In this document: one piece after another, positions 28,272 through 36,479 of the stretch
Layout: the number at the start of each line of letters is the position of its first letter
Numbering within the stretch: the stretch's first letter is position 1
Assembly (NCBI RefSeq): GCF_007714205.1
Contig: NZ_VMQU01000008.1
Span: 20,399-84,398 of the forward strand
DNA: 64,000 nt
Direction: 5' to 3'
Origin: Mycobacterium helveticum
Lineage (GTDB): Bacteria; Actinomycetota; Actinomycetes; Mycobacteriales; Mycobacteriaceae
Notes under the pieces: model-generated
Database searches by the model: none
What the model was told of the DNA's origin: nothing
Seen by the model: the letters and a program-made list of their open reading frames with translations, nothing else
Made by a program: the position numbers and the translations under genes

Positions 28272-28461
28272 GGGCACAAGCCTATCAAGATCGCCACCCC
28301 AGCCGACACCTGCGAGACCGAGCAGGAAGTCACGGCTGCGCGAGGGACCGTCCAAACGATCAGGAGTGAGTCGTCGCACGCACGATCGCACCCGCGCCAC
28401 GATTCCTTGGGAGTTGCGTAGTGATCGCGCTTCGGTGGGGCGCACCCGTAATCTCGACGGT

Positions 28462-29148
28462 ATGTCTGCCCCCGACGACCTTCACAGCGACTACACCGGA
28501 CACGTCGACCCCGGCACCGCCGCCCGCCGCATCCTGCCCGGCGCCACGATCATCAAGGCTTCGGTGGGGCCGATGGACAACAACGCCTACCTGGTGACCT
28601 GCTCCGCGACCGGGGAGACGCTGCTGATCGACGCGGCCAACGACGCCGACACGCTGCTGGGCCTCATCCGCCGCTACGCGCCCAAGATCGCGCTGATCGT
28701 GACCAGCCATCAGCACTTCGACCACTGGCAGGCCCTGGCGGCGGTCGCCGAGGCGACCGGCGCCCCGACCGCCGCCCACGAGATCGACGCCGAAGCGCTG
28801 CCGGTCAAACCGGACCGATTGCTGGCCGGCGGCGACACGGTGCAGATCGGCGAGCTGACGTTCGACGTCATCCACCTGCGCGGGCACACGCCCGGGTCGG
28901 TCGCGCTGGCCCTCGACGGCGAGGCGACCGGCGGCGTCACCCAGCTGTTCACCGGCGACTGCCTCTTCCCGGGCGGCGTGGGCAAGACGTGGCAGCCCGG
29001 GGATTTCACCCAGCTGCTCGAGGACGTCACCACCCGGGTTTTCGACGTGTACGACGACGCCACCGTGGTCTATCCCGGTCACGGCGACGACACGATGCTG
29101 GGCGCCGAACGCCCCCACCTGCGCGAATGGCGCGAACGCGGCTTCTAG
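28462..29148 (+). CDS. MBL-fold metallohydrolase (Rv1637c type)
   Basis: 228 aa. The metallo-beta-lactamase signature TSHQHFDHWQAL (HxHxDH), HLRGHTPGSVAL, FTGDCLFPGGVGKTW and the late metal-binding VVYPGHGDDT are all present, as in glyoxalase-II-like hydrolases that bind two metals. The substrate cannot be told; thioester or lactone hydrolysis is usual for the group. It is convergent with the universal stress protein gene, matching Rv1637c/Rv1636. In M. tuberculosis this gene sits next to uvrA; here the accessory block separates them. Confidence 0.92.
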   Translation: MSAPDDLHSDYTGHVDPGTAARRILPGATIIKASVGPMDNNAYLVTCSATGETLLIDAANDADTLLGLIRRYAPKIALIVTSHQHFDHWQALAAVAEATGAPTAAHEIDAEALPVKPDRLLAGGDTVQIGELTFDVIHLRGHTPGSVALALDGEATGGVTQLFTGDCLFPGGVGKTWQPGDFTQLLEDVTTRVFDVYDDATVVYPGHGDDTMLGAERPHLREWRERGF

Positions 29149-29161
29149 GGCCGGCGGCTCG

Positions 29162-29605
29162 TCACGACGTGGTGTGCACGATGAGCACGTCGACCTTGGC
29201 CCGCCGGGACACGTTGGCCGGCACCGATCCCAGCAGCCGTCCCGCGATGGTGCTCAGGCCGACGTTGCCGACGACGAGCAGGTCGGCCTTCTCCTCCTCG
29301 GCCAGCTGCACCAGGGCGTCGACCGGGGCGCCGACGATCGGCCGCTCGTCGACGTTCTTGGCGCCCGCCGCCAGCGCGCGCTCCTTGGCGTCGCGCAGGA
29401 TCGCGTAGATCGGCGCGGTGCCGGACACCTTGTAGCTCTCCGACCCCAGGACGTCGGCGGCCCGGGCGTCCTGCTGCTGGGGCAAATACGCCGACGCGAT
29501 GATCAACTTGGCGTCGAGCCCGGCGAGCTGCGCCGCCCGATCCACCGCGCGCATCGACGAGTCCGAGCCGTCAGTTCCTACCACCACGACCTGATAGGCG
29601 CCCAT
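29162..29605 (-). CDS. Universal stress protein (Rv1636 type)
   Basis: 147 aa, single USP domain. GTDGSDSSMRAVDRAAQLAG at the N-terminus and the nucleotide-binding motif GNVGLSTIAGRLLGSVPANV (G-2x-G-9x-G-S type) are intact. The M. tuberculosis counterpart Rv1636 is reported to bind cAMP, which would link it to the cyclases in this window. A GGGAGGG ribosome site precedes the ATG. It is convergent with the MBL hydrolase gene, 13 nt apart. Confidence 0.95.
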   Translation of the reverse strand: MGAYQVVVVGTDGSDSSMRAVDRAAQLAGLDAKLIIASAYLPQQQDARAADVLGSESYKVSGTAPIYAILRDAKERALAAGAKNVDERPIVGAPVDALVQLAEEEKADLLVVGNVGLSTIAGRLLGSVPANVSRRAKVDVLIVHTTS

Positions 29606-29912
29606 TCACCCTCCCATTTCCGGTTGGTCAGCCAGATGACAGTATCGCGTTTGCCCATCGCGCAGGGAAAAGATTCGCACCTGCGCGTGGCGCGGCAGGA
29701 CCAGCGTTTGCGGGTCCGCGTCGGGCCGACGGACAATCCTCCCCGATGGCAAATCGTGAAATGTCCCCGACGAATCCGGGAAGCCTTGATTTGCAGCGCT
29801 TTTCACCATTTTCGCCGACCGCGGGCGGGTCTGCCGCGCCGGCGCCGCGGCCACCGGCGCGGCGCGCGCCCGGTGAACAGGTAATCGGCCGCGCCCTACA
29901 GTAAGAGGCGTC
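29606..29912. other. Divergent intergenic region between USP and mannosyltransferase genes
   Basis: 307 bases with no convincing ORF. It should hold both promoters. On the plus strand TACAGT (29897-29902) is a good -10 hexamer only 10 nt before the ATG at 29913, implying an almost leaderless mRNA. On the minus strand a TACTGT hexamer lies about 40 nt before the USP ATG. The middle is extremely GC-rich. Confidence 0.4.
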
Positions 29913-31490
29913 ATGTCCATGCACACTCTCGAGCAGCGCGTTTCTGAGACCCCCGGGGCCGCGGGAGCCGCGGAGCGGCGCCTGCCATGCGGCAGGTTGC
30001 TCGACCCGTGGGCGGTCGCCGCGCTCGCCACCGTCGTCAGCGCCGCCTGGGCGTGCCGGCCTTCGCTGTGGTTCGACGAGGGAGCGACGATCTCGGCGGC
30101 GGCGAGCCGGACGCTGCCCGAGCTGTGGCGGCTGCTGGGCCGCATCGACGCCGTCCACGGCCTCTACTACCTGGTGATGCACGGCTGGTTCGCGATCTTC
30201 CCGCCCACCGAATTCTGGTCGCGGCTGCCCAGCGCGCTGGCCGTGGGCGCCGCCGCCGCCGGCGTCACGGTGTTCACCAGGCAGTTCACGCCGCGGGCGA
30301 CCGCGGTGTGCGCCGGTGCCGTGTTCGCCATCCTGCCGCGCATCACCTGGGCGGGGATGGAAGCACGGTCCTACGCGTTCGCGGTCGCGGCGGCCATGTG
30401 GCTGACCGTGCTGCTCGTCGCCGCCGTCCAGCGCAACGCGGCGCGGTTGTGGGTGGGGTATGCGCTGGGCCTGGCGGTGTCGATCCTGCTCAGCCTCAAC
30501 CTGATCCTGTTGGTGACCGTGTACGCCGTGGCGCTGCCGCTGCTGGCCCCCGCAGGGGCCCGCAAGTCGCCGGTCATCCGGTGGGCCGTCGCCTCGGCCG
30601 CCGCGGTCGGGCTGATGACACCGTTCCTCGTGTTCGCCCACGGCCAGGTCTTCCAGGTCAACTGGCTCTTCCCGGTCAGCTGGCATTACGCCTTCGACAT
30701 CGTCCTGCGGCAGTATTTCGACCACAGCGTTCCCTTCGCCGTTCTCGCGGCCGTGCTGGTCGTCGCGGCGGCCGCGGCCCGGCTGAGCGGCGTATCCGCC
30801 CCGGCCGGCGCGACGCGCAACCTGGTGGTCCTATGCGCGGCGTGGATCCTGGTCCCGACCGGCCTCGTCGTCGGGTACTCGGCCGTCGCCGAACCGATCT
30901 ACTTCCCGCGCTACCTGATCCTCACCACGCCCGCGGTGGCCGTCATCATGGCGGTCTGCATCACCACGATCGCCCGCAGGCCGTGGCCGATGGCCGGGGT
31001 GGTGCTGGTGCTCGCCGTCGCCGCGGTGCCGAACTACCTGTTCATCCAGCGCTGGCCGTACGCCAAAGAGGGCTGGGATTACAGCCAGGTGGCCGACCTG
31101 ATCGGCTCCCATGCCGCTGCGGGGGACTGCCTGCTGGTGGACAACACCGTGGGCTGGCGGCCCGGGCCGGTCCGCGCGCTGCTCGCCACGCGGCCGGGGG
31201 CATTCCGGTCGCTGATCGACGTCGGGCGCGGCGCGTACGGGCCCAAGGTGGGCTGGCTGTGGGACGGGCACGTCGCGGTGTGGCTGACGACGGCCAAGAT
31301 CAACCAGTGCTCCACGATCTGGACCATCACCAACAAGGACGGTGCGCTGCCGGATCACCAGGCCGGGTCGTCGTTGCCGCCGGGGACGTTCGGACGCGCC
31401 CCCGCGTACCGCTTCCCGGGCTACCTCGGGTTCCACATCGTCGAGCGCTGGCAGTTCCACTACTCGCAGGTGGTCAAGTCGACACGGTGA
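29913..31490 (+). CDS. GT-C fold membrane mannosyltransferase (Rv1635c type)
   Basis: 525 aa polytopic membrane protein with about ten hydrophobic segments. The first extracytoplasmic loop has the acidic pair of GT-C (GT39-like) polyprenyl-phosphate-sugar-dependent transferases: PSLWFDEGATISAAASRTLPEL. A soluble C-terminal domain follows the last membrane segment. The M. tuberculosis gene in this position, Rv1635c (also MT1671), adds the first mannose cap to lipoarabinomannan. The same role is inferred from synteny and architecture; the donor would be polyprenyl-phosphomannose. Confidence 0.85.
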   Translation: MSMHTLEQRVSETPGAAGAAERRLPCGRLLDPWAVAALATVVSAAWACRPSLWFDEGATISAAASRTLPELWRLLGRIDAVHGLYYLVMHGWFAIFPPTEFWSRLPSALAVGAAAAGVTVFTRQFTPRATAVCAGAVFAILPRITWAGMEARSYAFAVAAAMWLTVLLVAAVQRNAARLWVGYALGLAVSILLSLNLILLVTVYAVALPLLAPAGARKSPVIRWAVASAAAVGLMTPFLVFAHGQVFQVNWLFPVSWHYAFDIVLRQYFDHSVPFAVLAAVLVVAAAAARLSGVSAPAGATRNLVVLCAAWILVPTGLVVGYSAVAEPIYFPRYLILTTPAVAVIMAVCITTIARRPWPMAGVVLVLAVAAVPNYLFIQRWPYAKEGWDYSQVADLIGSHAAAGDCLLVDNTVGWRPGPVRALLATRPGAFRSLIDVGRGAYGPKVGWLWDGHVAVWLTTAKINQCSTIWTITNKDGALPDHQAGSSLPPGTFGRAPAYRFPGYLGFHIVERWQFHYSQVVKSTR

Positions 31491-31543
31491 CGGCGGTCCG
31501 AGCGTTCAGGCCGGCTCCCGGTCGCCCAACACCCGTCGGCAGA

Positions 31544-32173
31544 TCATGTGCGGCTCTCTTCGTCGCGGGTTTCGCGTCGCAGGCGCACCAACGAGTCGAC
31601 CGCGTCCCGCTCGGCGTCGGGGACCGGCCGCCGAACCCGCTCCGCTTTCTGCACCACGAACCCCGTCAGGCCGGTGAGGTCGGCGACCACGTCATCCGGG
31701 GAGAACAACACCTCGGCATCCTGAGGCCCGCCGACTCCCTCGGTGAGGTTGGTGGTGTCATGGCCTACGACGAGCAGCGTGCCACCGGGTGCAACCGCTG
31801 CCGCGGCGTTGCGCAGCGCGGCCCGACGCGCGCCCTGCGCCAGCTGCAGATAGGCGACGATGACCGCGTCGAACGATCCGGTCGGCAGCGCCTCGCTCAC
31901 CACATCGGCCCGCTGGAAGTCGACCCGGTCGGCGACCCCGGCGTGGCTCGCCAACTGCGCTGCCCGCTCCAGTCCCCGCACGGAGAAGTCGACACCGACG
32001 ACGTGCCAGCCGCGGCCGGCCAACCAGATCGCGTTTCGGCCCTCACCGCACGCCACATCCAGCGCGCGTCCCGGCGATGCCTCAGCGAGTTCAGCGGCGA
32101 CGAACCTGTTCGGTTCGATCCCCCACAACAGTCCGGCCTCGCCGTAGCGGCTATCCCACGCCTGCACATCCAT
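31544..32173 (-). CDS. Class I SAM-dependent methyltransferase
   Basis: 209 aa. Motif I is ALDVACGEGRNAIWLAGRGW, followed by VVGVDFSVRGLERA and the motif IV region FDAVIVAYLQLA; the N-terminal WDSRYGEAGLLWG is common to TehB/thiopurine-methyltransferase-like small-molecule enzymes. The substrate is unknown. It stands with the sulfide:quinone-reductase-like gene in the interval where M. tuberculosis carries the Rv1634 efflux pump gene, which is absent here. Confidence 0.85.
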   Translation of the reverse strand: MDVQAWDSRYGEAGLLWGIEPNRFVAAELAEASPGRALDVACGEGRNAIWLAGRGWHVVGVDFSVRGLERAAQLASHAGVADRVDFQRADVVSEALPTGSFDAVIVAYLQLAQGARRAALRNAAAAVAPGGTLLVVGHDTTNLTEGVGGPQDAEVLFSPDDVVADLTGLTGFVVQKAERVRRPVPDAERDAVDSLVRLRRETRDEESRT

Positions 32174-32249
32174 GGCATGCTCTAATCCTGCTGTCTATCA
32201 AACGGTGTCGTAGCGATGGGCCGCTGACCTAAGGCAACGCCCACAGTCG

Positions 32250-33530
32250 TCACGGGAGCGGCAGCCGGTCCATGGTGAACTCGGTGGCGGGCATCCCCCA
32301 AGAGGCGGGCTTGCCGCCGGTTCGGAAGTACATCTCTTTGAACGCCATCTTCATCGCCCACGCCGCGTAGCCCATCTTGAAGACGCTGGTCTTTCCGCCG
32401 TACCAGGTGTCGGAATGGATGTAGAAACCCTTGTGTCCGCCCATGTCGCCAAAGCAGATGATCTCAGGTCGATAGGCGTCACCGATCTGGGCCCGGTCGA
32501 GGCTTCCGACCTCGACCGCGATCTGGCGGGCCACGATCTCGGCCTGCTGGTGGCCGAGCGAACCGAGCTTGGGCACGGTCAGCGCTGCGGCGTCACCCAC
32601 GGCGAAAACCTCGGGATGATCGGAGTTGCGCATGTCGGTGCCGGTGAGCACGAAACCGTACTCGTCGGTGATCGGCAGATCCTTCAGAAATGCGTGCGGC
32701 ACCCAGTCGGGCATGAGGATCTTCAATTCGGCTTCCACGCTGTGGCCGTTGGCGAACTCGATGCCGTCGGCAGTGAGTCGCGAGACGTCCTCGGTGTCGG
32801 ACAGGTATCCGAAACCCATGTCGGTGGCCAGCCCCAGGAACTCCTTCACGATCTGTTCACCGGCGTCCTCGGCGATCGTGCCACCCGGGGTGAACAACGT
32901 GATTTTGTGGGCGTCGCCCATCGAGTGCTCGCCGAGCCAGTGCTCCATCGACAGCGCCAACTCCAGCGGTGGCCCTTCGCAGGCTGCCTCGGCGACCGGC
33001 AGCCAGTCGGGCTTGTGCTCGAGGCCCTGGTGGAATCGGGCAGACCCGATCGCGATCGGACCGCCCCGATAACCACCGCCGAAAAGCTTGCGCCGCAATT
33101 TGTTACCGTAGTGTCCGCTGGAGACGGTGTCGCCGAACTCGCCGAAACCCTCGATCCGGTCATAGGCCAGTCGGTTGCCCAGTGCCACCACGAGATAGTC
33201 GTAGCGGATTGCCTCGGGCGCCGAGCCCGCGCGATCGGCCGGGGTGAAAACCACCTGCTTGGCGTCGGGGTCGATGGCGGTTACCGAGGCGTTGATGAAC
33301 GCATTGCCGTCGCGGTCATGGAACCGGACCGTTTCCATGTTCATCGTCACCAGCGGGTCGTGATCGGCGAACACCTCCATCGGAATGTTCGGCACGAAGA
33401 TCAGGTACGGGTTGCGGTCGATCACCGTGATGTCGACCGCCTCGCCGCACTGTGCCCGGATAAAGCGTGCGGTGGTCAGCCCCGCGAAGCTGCTGCCCAG
33501 GATCACCACCCCAGGACGCGCGCGGCTCAT
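32250..33530 (-). CDS. FAD-dependent sulfide:quinone oxidoreductase-like protein
   Basis: 426 aa pyridine-nucleotide-disulfide-like flavoprotein. The N-terminal dinucleotide fold reads VVILGSSFAGLTTARF (GxSxAG variant), then ITVIDRNPYLIFVPNIPMEVF, typical of sulfide:quinone reductases and type II NADH dehydrogenases. The second FAD motif is PEVFAVGDAAALTVP. Cys residues suited to sulfide oxidation are few (QCGE, AACEGP, ICFGD), so the SQR assignment rests on overall pattern. The ATG overlaps the stop of a 53-codon ORF as ATGA. Membrane association through the amphipathic C-terminus is likely. Confidence 0.8.
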   Translation of the reverse strand: MSRARPGVVILGSSFAGLTTARFIRAQCGEAVDITVIDRNPYLIFVPNIPMEVFADHDPLVTMNMETVRFHDRDGNAFINASVTAIDPDAKQVVFTPADRAGSAPEAIRYDYLVVALGNRLAYDRIEGFGEFGDTVSSGHYGNKLRRKLFGGGYRGGPIAIGSARFHQGLEHKPDWLPVAEAACEGPPLELALSMEHWLGEHSMGDAHKITLFTPGGTIAEDAGEQIVKEFLGLATDMGFGYLSDTEDVSRLTADGIEFANGHSVEAELKILMPDWVPHAFLKDLPITDEYGFVLTGTDMRNSDHPEVFAVGDAAALTVPKLGSLGHQQAEIVARQIAVEVGSLDRAQIGDAYRPEIICFGDMGGHKGFYIHSDTWYGGKTSVFKMGYAAWAMKMAFKEMYFRTGGKPASWGMPATEFTMDRLPLP

Positions 33531-33688
33531 GACGCCACCGCCCCTGCGGCCTGGCCACCCGCGCCCCGATCACCCGGAGGGCGCCAACCGGTTCGGGCCC
33601 CGCCGAGGCCGGGGAAACTCGGTCGGTCGATGTCGACGGCGAGACTCGGCATTGGCCTCACGGCAGCCGGACTTCTAATTCTAATCAT
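33527..33688 (-). CDS. Possible 53-aa small protein or leader peptide coupled to the SQR-like gene
   Basis: The ATG at 33688 (MIRIRSPAAVRPMPSLAVDI) has an excellent AAAGGAGG ribosome site 7 nt upstream, the best in the region. The frame ends in an ATGA overlap with the SQR-like gene. The C-terminal half is Gly/Arg/Ala-rich with no recognised domain or membrane segment. It may be a real small protein or serve only to couple translation; I do not recognise the sequence. Confidence 0.5.
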   Translation of the reverse strand: MIRIRSPAAVRPMPSLAVDIDRPSFPGLGGARTGWRPPGDRGAGGQAAGAVAS

Positions 33689-33900
33689 GTTGTACCTCCT
33701 TTGTGTTGACTCTTCCGCTGCAACCGATCTCGGCGACAATCGACTGGCCAGGCGAACCAACATCACCCGCGCGTTCGCTCCCGTAACCGCATCCACGGCG
33801 ATGAGGTGTCGACGCAGCAAGACCAGCGACTGGCCAATGCCAACGTCATCTCGCAAGACCTCGTCCGCAGAAGCCAAACCATCCGCTACCACTACGTGGT

Positions 33901-34176
33901 TCAACGAGACTCCCGCTCGATCTCGGTGGGGATGCCGATTCGATGCAGCAGAACACTGGTCGGGCACCAGCCCACCGCCGCGTCGAGCAGCAGGTTGACT
34001 CCCACGAAACCGGTAAGAATCCTCCAACGGGCTGAATATTTTCGCCCCAGAGCCAGAGTCACCAGCACCATGCCACCCGCCAACAGGTGAATGATCCGCT
34101 CCACCGGCCAACCTTGCGGCCGGGGCATCCCGAACGCTCCCCGTTCAATCGGTGCGGTGCCTCGGCCGATCTGCAT
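33901..34176 (-). CDS. DUF2892 (YgaP-like) inner-membrane protein
   Basis: 91 aa from the ATG at 34176, downstream of a GGGAGGGG ribosome site. Two membrane helices (IIHLLAGGMVLVTLALG and ILTGFVGVNLLLDAAVGWCP) and the WCP motif at the end of the second are typical of DUF2892. Such proteins or domains often accompany rhodanese, persulfide-handling or SQR genes. Its position upstream of the SQR-like gene on the same strand fits sulfide or persulfide metabolism. Confidence 0.85.
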   Translation of the reverse strand: MQIGRGTAPIERGAFGMPRPQGWPVERIIHLLAGGMVLVTLALGRKYSARWRILTGFVGVNLLLDAAVGWCPTSVLLHRIGIPTEIERESR

Positions 34177-34276
34177 CAACACTTCAACCCCTCCCGCGTC
34201 GTGGCACACAAGGCGGCCATCCCGGACGGCCTGGTTTTGTCAGGGGTTCCCCGCCAAGTGCGAAACAAACCATCCG

Positions 34277-36433
34277 TCACTTGAGGCCGGCGGCGTCCAT
34301 CCCCCGCAGTTCCTTCTTCAGGTCGGCGATCTCGTCGCGGAACCGGGCGGCCAACTCGAACTGCAGATCGCGGGCGGCCGCCATCATCTGCGCGGTGAGG
34401 TCCTTGATGAGGTCGGCCAGCTCGGCGCGCGGCATGTTCGCGGTGTCGCGACCCTCGAACACGCCCGCGCTCACCGCGCGTCCGGGCTCCCCCTGCGCGC
34501 GCCGGCCGCGGGAGGCGTTGCGGCCCGACCCGCCGATCCCGACGTCCGTGTCGTCCGCCTCGCGGTAGACCTGGTCGAGGATGTCGGCGATCTTCTTGCG
34601 CAGCGGTTGTGGGTCGATGCCGCGGGCCTCGTTGTAGGCGATCTGCTTGGCCCGTCGCCGCTCGGTCTCGTCGATGGCCTCTTTCATCGACGCGGTGATG
34701 GTGTCGGCGTACATGTGCACCTCCCCGGAGACGTTGCGGGCGGCGCGCCCGATCGTCTGGATCAGGCTGCGCGACGACCGCAGGAAGCCCTCCTTGTCCG
34801 CGTCGAGGATCGCCACCAACGCCACCTCCGGCAGGTCCAGGCCCTCCCGCAGCAAGTTGATGCCCACCAGCACGTCGTATTCGCCCAACCGCAGCTGGCG
34901 CAGCAGTTCGACGCGGCGCAACGTGTCGACCTCGGAGTGCAGGTAGCGCACCCGGATGCCCATCTCGAGCAGGTAGTCGGTGAGGTCCTCGGCCATCTTC
35001 TTGGTCAGGGTGGTCACCAGCACCCGCTGGTCGGCGGCGGTGCGTTTGCGGATCTCGCCGATGAGGTCGTCGATCTGGCCCTTCGTCGGCTTGACCACCA
35101 CCTTCGGGTCCACCAGGCCGGTGGGGCGGATCACCTGCTCGACGAACTCGCCGCCGGCCTGGCCCAGCTCGTAGGGGCCGGGCGTGGCCGACAGGTACAC
35201 CGTCTGCCCGACGCGGTCGGCGAATTCCTCCCAGGTCAGCGGCCGGTTGTCGACCGCCGAGGGCAACCGGAACCCGTACTCCACCAGGTTTCGCTTGCGC
35301 GACATGTCGCCCTCGTACATGCCGCCGATCTGCGGCACGGTGACGTGTGACTCGTCGATGACCAGCAGGAAGTCCTCCGGGAAGTAGTCCAGCAGCGTGG
35401 CGGGAGGGGACCCGGCCGACCTCCCGTCTATGTGGCGCGAGTAGTTCTCGATGCCGGAGCAGAAACCGACCTGACGCATCATCTCGATGTCGTAGTTGGT
35501 CCGCATCCGCAACCGCTGGGCCTCCAGCAGCTTGCCCTGGGCCTCGAACTCGGCGAGGCGCCCGGCGAGCTCCTGCTCGATGGTGGCGATCGCCTGGGCC
35601 ATCCGCTCGGGACCGGCCACGTAGTGGGTGGCCGGGAAGATTCGCAGCGAGTCGACCTGGCGGATCACCTCGCCGGTCAGCGGGTGCAGGTAGTACAGCG
35701 CCTCGACCTCGTCGCCGAAGAACTCGACGCGGACCGCCAGCTCCTCGTACGACGGGATGATCTCCATCGTGTCGCCGCGCACCCGGAACGCGCCGCGGGT
35801 GAACGACAGGTCGTTGCGCGTGTACTGGACGTCGACCAGCAGCCGCAGCAAGGCGTCCCGGGCCACCTCGGTGCCGACCTGCAGTTCCACCGAGCGGTCC
35901 AGGTAGGACTGCGGGGTGCCCAGGCCGTAGATGCACGACACCGACGCGACCACCACCACGTCGCGGCGCGACAGCAGCGACGACGTCGCGGAGTGCCGCA
36001 GCCGCTCGACGTCGTCGTTGATGGAGCTGTCCTTCTCGATGTAGGTGTCGGTCTGCGCGATGTAGGCCTCCGGCTGGTAGTAGTCGTAGTACGACACGAA
36101 GTATTCGACCGCGTTGTGCGGCAACATCTCTCGCAGCTCGTTGGCAAGCTGCGCGGCCAGCGTCTTGTTCGGCGCCATCACCAGCGCGGGCCGTTGCAGT
36201 CGCTCGATGAGCCACGCGGTGGTCGCCGATTTACCCGTACCGGTGGCGCCGAGCAGCACCACGTCGCGCTCGCCGGCCCGGATGCGCCGCTCCAGCTCGT
36301 CGATGGCGGCCGGCTGGTCGCCGGCGGGCTCGTGGGGGCTGACCACCTCGAAGCGCGCCCCGCTGCGCACCACGTCCTCGACCGCCCGGTATTCCGAGTG
36401 CGCGACGACCGGGTGCTCGGTAGCAAAAGCCAT
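34277..36433 (-). CDS. uvrB: Excinuclease ABC subunit B
   Basis: 718 aa helicase-like subunit of nucleotide excision repair, receiving DNA from UvrA and recruiting UvrC. Visible features are Walker [14 protein letters not shown], the beta-hairpin region [21 protein letters not shown], the DESH box ([11 protein letters not shown]), motif V/VI ([23 protein letters not shown]) and the C-terminal UvrC-binding UVR domain ([35 protein letters not shown]). The length is standard. It follows the kinase gene by 46 nt on the same strand. Confidence 0.98.
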   Translation of the reverse strand: MAFATEHPVVAHSEYRAVEDVVRSGARFEVVSPHEPAGDQPAAIDELERRIRAGERDVVLLGATGTGKSATTAWLIERLQRPALVMAPNKTLAAQLANELREMLPHNAVEYFVSYYDYYQPEAYIAQTDTYIEKDSSINDDVERLRHSATSSLLSRRDVVVVASVSCIYGLGTPQSYLDRSVELQVGTEVARDALLRLLVDVQYTRNDLSFTRGAFRVRGDTMEIIPSYEELAVRVEFFGDEVEALYYLHPLTGEVIRQVDSLRIFPATHYVAGPERMAQAIATIEQELAGRLAEFEAQGKLLEAQRLRMRTNYDIEMMRQVGFCSGIENYSRHIDGRSAGSPPATLLDYFPEDFLLVIDESHVTVPQIGGMYEGDMSRKRNLVEYGFRLPSAVDNRPLTWEEFADRVGQTVYLSATPGPYELGQAGGEFVEQVIRPTGLVDPKVVVKPTKGQIDDLIGEIRKRTAADQRVLVTTLTKKMAEDLTDYLLEMGIRVRYLHSEVDTLRRVELLRQLRLGEYDVLVGINLLREGLDLPEVALVAILDADKEGFLRSSRSLIQTIGRAARNVSGEVHMYADTITASMKEAIDETERRRAKQIAYNEARGIDPQPLRKKIADILDQVYREADDTDVGIGGSGRNASRGRRAQGEPGRAVSAGVFEGRDTANMPRAELADLIKDLTAQMMAAARDLQFELAARFRDEIADLKKELRGMDAAGLK

Positions 36434-36479
36434 GTGTCCAGGGTAGAGCGACCCACCGACACGCGGCCCGGAGCCGGCG

